Origin: Anaerolineae bacterium
GTDB lineage: Bacteria; Chloroflexota; Anaerolineae; Anaerolineales; Anaerolineaceae
Direction: 5' to 3'
Assembly: GCA_013314735.1 (NCBI GenBank)
Contig: JABUFD010000002.1
Span: forward strand, 124,001-188,000
DNA length: 64,000 nt
Shown here: positions 58,362 through 64,000 of the stretch, in pieces
Layout: every line of letters begins with the position of its first letter
Position numbering within the stretch: position 1 is the first letter of the stretch
Notes under the pieces: model-generated
Told to the model about the DNA's origin: nothing
Database searches by the model: none
Seen by the model: the letters and a program-made list of their open reading frames with translations, nothing else
Translations under genes and position numbers: made by a program

Positions 58362-59042
58362 ATGAATCGAAAATCAAAACTGTACGTTATCCTGTTTGTG
58401 TTCGCTGTGTTTTTGTCCAGTTGCGGGGAAAAACCGCCAATAATTGATTATTCGCCAACCATATCTGCATTGGAAACCCAAGTGGCCAGGAACATTGTGG
58501 TTCTCTCTACAAAGGAAACTGAGTTGGAGAGTATGATGTACGAGAATGAAAGCCTGGATGAAGCATTAACAGCGGAAAAAGAGATTGTCAGCACCTTGGC
58601 TGCCTCTGAAGCTGAACTGTCTGATCAACTATTGGAGAAGAATGATGATGGGGAAGCGCTGAGAGCGATGGTGCAGGAATATCACGACCTGTTTATGGCG
58701 GTACAAGGGGACAAGCAGGGAGAATATGTTTTTTGCACCTATGCTTTTGAACGAACCTTTGCATATATTGATAAAGTTTCGATGCGAACAGAACTGGCCC
58801 AATATGTGGCTTCGGTAATGGGTATCAATGCGGACAGCATCCAGACCCAGCATCAAATGATCTGGGGTAATACTGATGATGGACTGATCAAAGTGTTTGC
58901 CGGTGGTTATATGTATCCATTTATCGTCCGGTTTGAAGATGCAGAGTTTGGTACCGAGGATTCAGTGTATTCTTTGGCCTCTGGTTGTTTTGTGGATTAC
59001 CCAGCACTGGAAGAAAATTTTCTGTCGGTTGAGGGAAACTAA
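58362..59042 (+). CDS. Prophage lipoprotein with coiled coil (moron candidate)
   Basis: 226 residues: signal LYVILFVFAVFLSSC with Cys21, then a coiled coil (ISALETQVARNIVVLSTKETELESM and beyond) and a compact C-terminal domain. Surface exposed. It is AT-richer than the phage genes around it, has its own upstream spacing with a possible -10 TACAAT near 58316, and is flanked by a repeat and by an independent RNA. Such genes often alter the lysogen surface or block superinfection (inference). Confidence 0.7.
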   Translation: MNRKSKLYVILFVFAVFLSSCGEKPPIIDYSPTISALETQVARNIVVLSTKETELESMMYENESLDEALTAEKEIVSTLAASEAELSDQLLEKNDDGEALRAMVQEYHDLFMAVQGDKQGEYVFCTYAFERTFAYIDKVSMRTELAQYVASVMGINADSIQTQHQMIWGNTDDGLIKVFAGGYMYPFIVRFEDAEFGTEDSVYSLASGCFVDYPALEENFLSVEGN

Positions 59043-59057
59043 ACAACATCATATGTG

Positions 59058-59086
59058 TTGAAAAGTGTATGAAAATAGCTTATAAT
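59058..59086 (+). promoter_or_regulatory. Promoter of the structured leader RNA
   Basis: TTGAAA (59058-59063), exactly 17 bases, TATAAT (59081-59086): near consensus. Start expected near 59093, at the first base pair of the long helix. Confidence 0.8.
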
Positions 59087-59092
59087 GTAAAT

Positions 59093-59235
59093 GTAGCTCG
59101 CAACTATATATGACGCGGTTTTTCTTCTTAAAACCATGTCCGTAAATTAATTTATGGGAAAAGTCCCGCGTATGGTCTGAAGTTCCGTGTCTGGTAGTTG
59201 CGAGCTCCACATGGTAGACCTACGCGGGATTTTTT
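59093..59235 (+). ncRNA. Structured leader RNA or small RNA with switch-like alternative helices
   Basis: Helix A, AGCTCGCAACTA (59095-59106) with TAGTTGCGAGCT (59195-59206), encloses helix B, ACGCGG (59113-59118) with CCGCGT (59166-59171), and hairpin C, CCGTAAA-TTAA-TTTATGG (59140-59157). A terminator helix, TCCCGCGTA..GGTCT (59164-59178) with AGACCTACGCGGGA (59216-59229), uses the right arm of helix B and crosses helix A, then six T. A third AGCTCGCAA (59250-59258) covers the ribosome site of the next gene and can pair with 59198-59206. No known family recognised. Confidence 0.75.
59164..59235 (+). terminator. Terminator of the structured leader RNA
   Basis: A 14-bp stem with one bulged base (59164-59178 with 59216-59229) and T6 at 59230-59235; its loop holds the right arm of helix A. 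Confidence 0.75.
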
Positions 59236-59259
59236 CATTTACCAAAAGGAGCTCGCAAA

Positions 59260-59568
59260 ATGACTGAATCGATGGAAGTGATGGTGTATGCAGGGGAAAG
59301 TGAGTACCCGGAGAAGCTGGAGCAGGATGCGGTGCAGGGGCGGAAGGTGCCGCTGTGGATGCTGGAACTGCTGATGGAGCAATATGAGAATATGTTCGAG
59401 GAGCAGTGCCCGGAGTGGTTTGCGGCGGTGGAGGATTTGATCCTGATCGTGGAGGCGGTGACGCAGGTGCGGACCCTGGGGGCGATGGAGACGGTGACGG
59501 CGGCGTGCATTGGACAGGAGTTGTTTGACCTGCTGGCGATGGTGAAGCGGCAGGAACCGGTGATATGA
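59260..59568 (+). CDS. Hypothetical phage protein under the structured leader
   Basis: 102 residues, acidic and helical (MTESMEVMVYAGESEYPEKL, then LWMLELLMEQYENMFEEQCP). The ribosome site AAGGAG (59247-59251) is embedded in a 9-base copy of the leader's helix-A arm. Unknown function. Confidence 0.65.
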   Translation: MTESMEVMVYAGESEYPEKLEQDAVQGRKVPLWMLELLMEQYENMFEEQCPEWFAAVEDLILIVEAVTQVRTLGAMETVTAACIGQELFDLLAMVKRQEPVI

Positions 59569-59583
59569 ATGGAGATGATGACG

Positions 59584-59799
59584 ATGTGTGAAGCCAATGG
59601 CAACAAGAAGAGTGCGGTGCCGGTGGGGGCGGCGGAGATGTGGTATATGACGCTGGTAGAGATTACGGGGGATCTGCAGAATGCGGCGGCGATGGGGCTG
59701 ACGTTTGATGAGGATTTAGACCGGTTGGCGGCGGTGCTGGCGGAGATGCGCAACACGCTGGATGACCAGGGGAAGGGGGTGGATGATGGCGGTCTATGA
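59584..59799 (+). CDS. Small hypothetical phage protein
   Basis: 71 residues from ATG 59584 (GGAG at 59571-59574); ATG 59569 is possible. Helical, VPVGAAEMWYMTLVEITGDL. Overlaps the next start. Unknown. Confidence 0.55.
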   Translation: MCEANGNKKSAVPVGAAEMWYMTLVEITGDLQNAAAMGLTFDEDLDRLAAVLAEMRNTLDDQGKGVDDGGL

Positions 59800-60238
59800 C
59801 GCGGCAACGGGAAAGGAATACAGTGCCGAGGAATGGGCGGCGAAGATGGAAAGCGCGACACCGTTTGGGGAGATTGACTTCGAAGGGCAGTTTGCCTCCG
59901 GGGAATTCCGGTGGACGGTGCAGGGCGGGGTGGCCACGCCGGATGGCGGGGTGCAGGTACTGGACGGGGGGTGCGCGCTGCAGGGGAATGTGCGGGATGG
60001 GAATGGATTCCTGAAGCGAACGACCTTCCGCAACAATGAGCGCGATACGGTGCGGTACACGGTGCGGAAGGGTGAGATCACCGGGAGCGAGGGGCACCAT
60101 ACGAACCAGAATGTGGCCAAGGGTTCCGGGAGCAGGCACGTGGATGCGCCCAGCGGGCGGGTGGATCATGATTCGAGCGATGCGGAGAAGATTGCCGCGG
60201 GGTATTACCGGGATGGGCATGGGAACTGGCGGCGGTGA
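59783..60238 (+). CDS. Hypothetical phage protein
   Basis: 151 residues from ATG 59783 behind GGGGAAGGGGG: MMAVYDAATGKEYSAEEWAA, beta-rich middle, and polar C-terminus SGSRHVDAPSGRVDHDSSDA. Followed by a terminator. Unknown. Confidence 0.6.
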   Translation: MMAVYDAATGKEYSAEEWAAKMESATPFGEIDFEGQFASGEFRWTVQGGVATPDGGVQVLDGGCALQGNVRDGNGFLKRTTFRNNERDTVRYTVRKGEITGSEGHHTNQNVAKGSGSRHVDAPSGRVDHDSSDAEKIAAGYYRDGHGNWRR

Positions 60239-60274
60239 GCGGGGTTAAGCGCCAGAAATGAAGGATTGAAAAGG

Positions 60275-60312
60275 ATCGAGCCGCCAGGGATGGCGGCTCG
60301 ATGGTGTTTTTT
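60275..60312 (+). terminator. Intrinsic terminator ending the middle phage unit
   Basis: 12-bp stem ATCGAGCCGCCA/TGGCGGCTCGAT with loop GGGA, then six T (60307-60312). Confidence 0.88.
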
Positions 60313-60354
60313 GGGGTGGATGGAAAAATTGTTCTAGATTGTTTGTGTTGCAAC

Positions 60355-60394
60355 TTGACAGATTGTGTTAAAATTGATATAGCGTACTTAGTAC
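60355..60394 (+). promoter_or_regulatory. Late promoter with repressor operator
   Basis: TTGACA (60355-60360), 17 bases, TATAGC (60378-60383), then CGTACTTAGTAC (60383-60394) over the start point. This is the CGTAC-N3-GTAC site of the switch region, placed as operator 2 is there. Confidence 0.78.
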
Positions 60395-60414
60395 TATAAA
60401 AATACTCTCCAATG

Positions 60415-60452
60415 AAACCCCGGTTTGCAGAAAAACTGCGAACCGGGGTTTT
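60415..60452 (+). terminator. Terminator immediately downstream of the late promoter
   Basis: 16-bp stem (60415-60430 with 60436-60451, one U.G), starting AAACCCCGG, loop AAAAA, ending in TTTT. It lies about 25 bases after the predicted start, so late transcription needs read-through or antitermination. Confidence 0.82.
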
Positions 60453-60475
60453 GGCATTTAACAAGTAATTAATGC

Positions 60476-60525
60476 GGGCAGAAATGCTGCGCTTCGACAG
60501 GCTCAGCGACCACGCTTTTCTGCCC
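60476..60525 (+). repeat. REP-like hairpin with CTTCGACAGGCTCAG core
   Basis: Outer arms GGGCAGAAA/TTTCTGCCC, inner CTTCGACAGGCTCAGCGACC. Related to the elements at 55195 and 58235. Confidence 0.75.
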
Positions 60526-60553
60526 CTACGAGATGATGAAAGGAACCTGACAA

Positions 60554-60919
60554 ATGAATGTGTTAACAATGTTGTTTGAATCGCCGGTGATTTTGATTTT
60601 GACACTGGTGGGCCTGGTAGAGGCGGCGAAGGTCCTGTGGATTGAGCGCAAAAAGTTCACGAAGCAGGAATTGCAGATATTTGCGGTGTCGGCCTTTCTC
60701 GGCCTGGTGTTGGGGGTGGTGGTACAGATCTATGTATCCAGCATTCCGAACAGTTTCAACGGCTGGGTGGACCTGGTTCTATTCGGGCTTTTTCTCGGTG
60801 TAATTGCCCCATGGATTTACAAGGCGGCTGGCAACATTCTGGAAAAAGCGGCTGGAAAGTTCATTGTGATGGCATCCGGCGAAATAGGTGAGGCAGTAAA
60901 GAAGCCTGACGAGGAATAA
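60554..60919 (+). CDS. Holin-like membrane protein
   Basis: 121 residues with three membrane helices (VILILTLVGLVEAAKVLWI, FAVSAFLGLVLGVVVQIYV, WVDLVLFGLFLGVIAPWIY) and a charged tail. Position two genes before the endolysin supports a holin role. AAAGG precedes the ATG. Confidence 0.65.
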   Translation: MNVLTMLFESPVILILTLVGLVEAAKVLWIERKKFTKQELQIFAVSAFLGLVLGVVVQIYVSSIPNSFNGWVDLVLFGLFLGVIAPWIYKAAGNILEKAAGKFIVMASGEIGEAVKKPDEE

Positions 60920-60924
60920 CGCAG

Positions 60925-61314
60925 ATGGCGGGGACGTCGCAGGTGAACTGGGAAGGTGTGACATCAGTGGTCAGCGCGATGGTGGCGGTGATCGCAGTGA
61001 TCGTCCTGGTGGTTAAGTTGGGCGCGGAAAAGGGGAGCCTGATCACGGCATCGGCTGAAAGGGTGACTGGGATGATGCGAAAGCAGATGGATGAACAGGA
61101 AGAACGCCTGGCGATCCAGGAAGGAAAGATTGATTGCCTGGAGAAGCAGATCAGGGCGCAAGACCGGAAGATCTCCCGGCTGGAACTGCATCTGCGGCTG
61201 GCGGTGGAAAAGGTACGGATGTATTACTTCCAGCTGAAAGAAGCGGGATTGACCCCTGAGCCTTTGCCGGATTTCCTGGAGGCGTACCAGCGAGAAGAAG
61301 AAAGGAACTCGTAA
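60925..61314 (+). CDS. Membrane-anchored coiled-coil protein of the lysis module
   Basis: 129 residues: one N-terminal helix (VTSVVSAMVAVIAVIVLVV) and a long coiled coil (RKQMDEQEERLAIQEGKIDC, EKQIRAQDRKISRLELHLRL). Stop overlaps the endolysin start. Could be a second holin, an antiholin or a spanin-like part; the family is not recognised. Confidence 0.6.
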   Translation: MAGTSQVNWEGVTSVVSAMVAVIAVIVLVVKLGAEKGSLITASAERVTGMMRKQMDEQEERLAIQEGKIDCLEKQIRAQDRKISRLELHLRLAVEKVRMYYFQLKEAGLTPEPLPDFLEAYQREEERNS

Positions 61315-62144
61315 TGGAACGAACAGAGCCATTTGGGATTGATGTCAGTGCGTACCAGACGCTGCGAACGAGTGATGGGAAGGTGGTGCTGAAGCACATC
61401 GACTGGGAACGGGCGCTGGCGCACGCAATGGGCATCCGGTTTGTGGGGGTACGCGCGGCGATCAGTTGGGGATATACGGACCCGGCGTTTGCATACAACT
61501 GGCAGGCATTGAAAAAGGCGCATGTGCCGCGCAGCGCGTACCATGTGTTTTATCCGAATGAAGATGCCCACCGGCAGGCAGACCATTTCTGTGCTGTGCT
61601 GGCGGGGGATTGGGGTGAGCTGCCGATGACGGCAGACCTGGAGCTGGCCACCGGCGCGCATGCGTGCAGCAAGGCACATTACAGCAGCCAACTGCGGCGG
61701 TACCTGGAACGGCTGACCAACAACACCGGTCGGATTCCGATCGTGTATACGCGGGCGAGTTTCATGGATGCCTACGCGGCGGTGCAGGAGTGGTACAACG
61801 AGTACTGGTGGTGGCTGGCGCAGTACCTCTCGAACGGGGAAGAACATGCGGGAGAGCCGACTTTGCCGAAGGGGGTAGAACGGTGGAATGTGATCCTGCA
61901 CCAGACCAGCCAACGCGGGGACGCAAAAGCGTTCGGGATGCAGAGCGCAGGACTGGACTACAACCGATGGATCGGCAAGATGGGGCTGGAAGGCTTTTTG
62001 GCCGAGGAGCAGCACGGACTGGATGAAGAGGGGCTGGAACTGGTGGAAAGCGCGAAGCGGATCGAAGCGCAAAGCCAGGCGGTACTGGCGGAAGCGGTTG
62101 CGCTGAAAGAGCGCCTGGCGGATTGGTTCGCGCCAATTCGGTGA
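61314..62144 (+). CDS. GH25 muramidase, phage endolysin
   Basis: 276 residues: GH25 barrel with GIDVSAYQ (catalytic Asp), VGVRAAISWGYTDP, SAYHVFYPN, MTADLELATG (second acidic site), IPIVYTRASFM, WWWLAQYLS. A C-terminal helical tail (about 215-276) replaces a typical wall-binding domain. No signal peptide, so it needs the holin. Cleaves peptidoglycan. Confidence 0.92.
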   Translation: MERTEPFGIDVSAYQTLRTSDGKVVLKHIDWERALAHAMGIRFVGVRAAISWGYTDPAFAYNWQALKKAHVPRSAYHVFYPNEDAHRQADHFCAVLAGDWGELPMTADLELATGAHACSKAHYSSQLRRYLERLTNNTGRIPIVYTRASFMDAYAAVQEWYNEYWWWLAQYLSNGEEHAGEPTLPKGVERWNVILHQTSQRGDAKAFGMQSAGLDYNRWIGKMGLEGFLAEEQHGLDEEGLELVESAKRIEAQSQAVLAEAVALKERLADWFAPIR

Positions 62145-62159
62145 AAATAGCCCAAAAAA

Positions 62160-62171
62160 CGTACGCGGTAC
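62160..62171. promoter_or_regulatory. CGTAC-N3-GTAC operator before the terminase genes
   Basis: CGTACGCGGTAC in the short gap between endolysin and terminase small subunit; GATAAA follows directly. Fourth copy of the site. No good -35 is seen. Confidence 0.5.
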
Positions 62172-62237
62172 GATAAAAGGTAATCTTACTCCGGCAAAAC
62201 GGAGAAACACGAAAAAGAAGGAAATCAAACGGTACAA

Positions 62238-62891
62238 ATGCAGGAACAGTTACTTCCTCTCGACGAGATAGAAGGTGAAGGCCTGGATTATCACGAGGTC
62301 AGGCAGATCAGCGAAGCGGCGATGCAGGCGTTGGAAAAGCGATTGAGCGACAGCGCGCAGAATGACGCCACGTTTTCGCGGATTTACTGGATTCTGCGAG
62401 ACAATGGGTATTCGTGGCGGAAGTGTGCATGGGTGGCATGGGAAAGCCTGCCGCCGATGCTGCGGGAGCCGAAAACGAAGGAGCAATTTGCGATCGATGT
62501 ATTGGGGCTGACCTCGGCGCGGGTGCTGTATACGTGGGAAACGAAACACCCGGAATTGAAAACGGTGATCGAGCGGATGCGGGTGAATCCGCTGCTTTCG
62601 GCGCTGCCGGAAATCTGGAACGCGTTTTTGAAGGTGGCGACCACGGCGGATTACAAGAGCATCCCGGCGTACCGGATGGCGTTCGAGATGGCGGGATTGC
62701 TGCGGGATGAGACGGTGATCCGGCATGTGCACGATGGTGATCTGGACCTGAAAGAGATGACGTATGAGGAAATATTGCAGCTGGAGGAACGGCTGCGTTC
62801 GCAGAAGAGCCAGCTGAACAGTGTGATAGAAGCGGAGCTGCGCCCCACATCTGACGATGAAGGCGTTGGAATGGGGGGCGGGCATGGGTGA
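62238..62891 (+). CDS. Putative terminase small subunit
   Basis: 217 residues, helical: an HTH-like segment YSWRKCAWVAWESLPPMLRE and TKEQFAIDVLGLTSARVLYTWETKHPEL, and a C-terminal coiled coil (EEILQLEERLRSQKSQLNSV). Overlaps terL by 8 bases, the usual terS position. The assignment leans on that position. Confidence 0.65.
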   Translation: MQEQLLPLDEIEGEGLDYHEVRQISEAAMQALEKRLSDSAQNDATFSRIYWILRDNGYSWRKCAWVAWESLPPMLREPKTKEQFAIDVLGLTSARVLYTWETKHPELKTVIERMRVNPLLSALPEIWNAFLKVATTADYKSIPAYRMAFEMAGLLRDETVIRHVHDGDLDLKEMTYEEILQLEERLRSQKSQLNSVIEAELRPTSDDEGVGMGGGHG

Positions 62892-64000
62892 TGATCTGCT
62901 GACGCGGGTGCAACTGGAGCGCCAGGAGAGGGAGATACAGATCGCCAAGGCGAACAAGCGCCTGGTGGATTTCTGTGAATATGTGGATAGGCATTACCAT
63001 GCGGAGCTGCATCACCGGCTGGTTGCTGATAAGCTGGAACAGGTGGCGTTGTACCTGGGCAGTGGGGGACAGGAAGGGATCAACCGGTTGATGATCTTCA
63101 TGCCTCCGCGTGAGGGGAAGAGTGAGCTGGTGAGCCGCAAGTTCCCGGCGTGGGCGATGGGGCGGCTGCCGAATTTGAAGGTGATCCAGTGCTCGTATGG
63201 GGCAGACCTGGCGTATGAAGACAGCGCGGCGGTGCGTGATTTGATCCGTGATGGGCGGTACCAGGATATCTTTGGGGCACACAGCCCATTGATCGAGGAA
63301 GATATGCCGCCGGTGATGGTTGATGCCAATGCGGCGGCAAAGAGCGCGTGGCGGCTGGACGGAACACGCGGGCAGTATGTAGCTGCCGGTATCGGGGGGG
63401 CGATCACGGGTAAAGGCGCGAACCTGGCGATCATCGATGATCCGTACAAGAACCGGGAAGAGGCAGACAGTGAAGCCAACCGGAAACGGATCGAACGGTG
63501 GTACCGTTCGACTTTCCGCACAAGGCTTGAAGAACCGGGAGCGATCATCATTGTGCATACGCGGTGGCACCGGGAAGACCTGGCAGGATCGTTGCTGGCA
63601 GATTCGGTACGGTCCGCTTACGGTGACCGGTGGGAAGTAGTAATGCTGCCAGCGGTGGCGCTGCCGGATGGGGACTATCCAAAAAATGAGATGGAGCAGG
63701 TGAAGCTGATTTCCAGCGGGATCTATTTGCCGGTGGGCGGTGATATTCTGGGCCGCAAAGCGGGTGAAGCGCTGAACCCGAAGCGGATGGACAGCGAGAA
63801 GCTGGAGAAGACCAAGCATGATGTGCAGGATGAATGGCTGCCGCTGTATCAGCAGCTGCCAGAAGAAGCGAAAGGGGAATTCTTCAGCGAAGGGATGTTT
63901 GACATCATCCCGGAACGGATGGTGCCGGAAGGATTGGCATGGTACGGGTATATTGATCCGGCGGTGGGGAAAACGGAGCGGGCAGACTGGAACACGGTGC
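62884..64000 (+). CDS. terL: Terminase large subunit, 3' end cut by window
   Basis: The first 372 codons are seen. ATPase motor with Walker A variant MPPREGKSEL (Lys79), CSYGADLAYEDSAAVRDL, Walker B LAIIDDP (Asp185-Asp186), VHTRWHREDLAGSLL as coupling motif, and the start of the nuclease domain GYIDPAVGKTERADW with Asp358. It packages phage DNA into the prohead. Confidence 0.92.
   Translation, partial: MGDDLLTRVQLERQEREIQIAKANKRLVDFCEYVDRHYHAELHHRLVADKLEQVALYLGSGGQEGINRLMIFMPPREGKSELVSRKFPAWAMGRLPNLKVIQCSYGADLAYEDSAAVRDLIRDGRYQDIFGAHSPLIEEDMPPVMVDANAAAKSAWRLDGTRGQYVAAGIGGAITGKGANLAIIDDPYKNREEADSEANRKRIERWYRSTFRTRLEEPGAIIIVHTRWHREDLAGSLLADSVRSAYGDRWEVVMLPAVALPDGDYPKNEMEQVKLISSGIYLPVGGDILGRKAGEALNPKRMDSEKLEKTKHDVQDEWLPLYQQLPEEAKGEFFSEGMFDIIPERMVPEGLAWYGYIDPAVGKTERADWNTV

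Larger units (their letters stand above)
60239..60553. other. Regulatory gap before the lysis/packaging genes
   Basis: No gene. In order: terminator (60275-60312), promoter with operator (60355-60394), second terminator (60415-60452), REP-like hairpin (60476-60525), ribosome site of the holin-like gene. Confidence 0.8.
45549..64000. mobile_element. Prophage (left part), integrated at tRNA-Pro
   Basis: Bounded on the left by the tRNA-Pro fragment and continuing past the window end. Contains repressor, RHH protein, tyrosine integrase, primase-helicase, SSB, Toprim protein, holin-like protein, GH25 endolysin and both terminase subunits. From 46426 on all genes point right, many overlapping by ATGA. 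Its GC content and tightly packed small genes differ from the chromosome. No portal or capsid genes are reached in the window. Confidence 0.95.

Overview
The window looks like a chromosome segment from a moderately GC-rich bacterium, most likely a member of the Chloroflexota (class Anaerolineae). That placement is an inference. It rests on the style of several proteins (the alcohol-dehydrogenase/Gfo-Idh fusion with a heparinase II/III and a GT4 neighbour, the UxaC/UxaE/SDR uronate operon, the Rhs core sequence) and on short repeats of the CTTCGACAGGCTCAG type. No 16S rRNA or other phylogenetic marker is present.

Left part (1-19.7 kb), ordinary chromosome: the 5' end of hpt on the minus strand; an esterase; a Gfo/Idh oxidoreductase, an aldo/keto reductase and an M28 peptidase in one direction; a glycoside-hydrolase-like protein with DegV; a manganese (yybP-ykoY) riboswitch with a strong promoter and an overlapping terminator, driving a P2-type cation ATPase; an MBOAT/DHHW O-acetylation pair; tRNA-Val(CAC); a membrane methyltransferase; a compact galacturonate/glucuronate operon (LacI regulator, UxaC, UxaE, mannonate-forming SDR) with a perfect LacI-type operator; and a split YeeE/YedE transporter pair.

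Middle (19.8-28.5 kb), accessory: four head-to-tail Rhs core copies on the minus strand. Three carry different C-terminal tips of about 240 residues, each followed at once by an exported or lipid-anchored protein (putative toxin/immunity pairs). The fourth is a broken copy joined to a PIN-domain gene. Three copies carry triplets of tiny hairpins inside the core, with arm covariation and loops found in both orientations. All copies lack a normal Rhs N-terminus.

28.6-45.5 kb, chromosome: a BadF-family sugar kinase, a phosphomannose-isomerase fusion, an unknown 620-residue protein and a GntR regulator; YjjX NTPase; nitroreductase; the exopolysaccharide-type fusion/heparinase/GT4 genes; PhoU-CHAD; a VTT membrane protein; uridine kinase; NIPSNAP.

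45.5-64.0 kb: the left part of a prophage integrated in a tRNA-Pro(GGG) gene. Only the displaced 3' half of the tRNA is present here, and the right end lies beyond the window. Order: att site, repressor (minus), operator region, RHH protein, small genes, tyrosine integrase, accessory genes, primase-helicase, a repeat-rich intergenic region (candidate origin), SSB, Toprim protein, a lipoprotein moron, a structured leader RNA, small genes, a late promoter with an immediate terminator, holin-like protein, coiled-coil protein, GH25 endolysin, terminase small subunit, terminase large subunit (cut by the window end). A recurring 12-bp site, CGTAC-N3-GTAC, links the switch region, the late promoter and the leader of the terminase genes, and is the likely operator of the prophage repressor.
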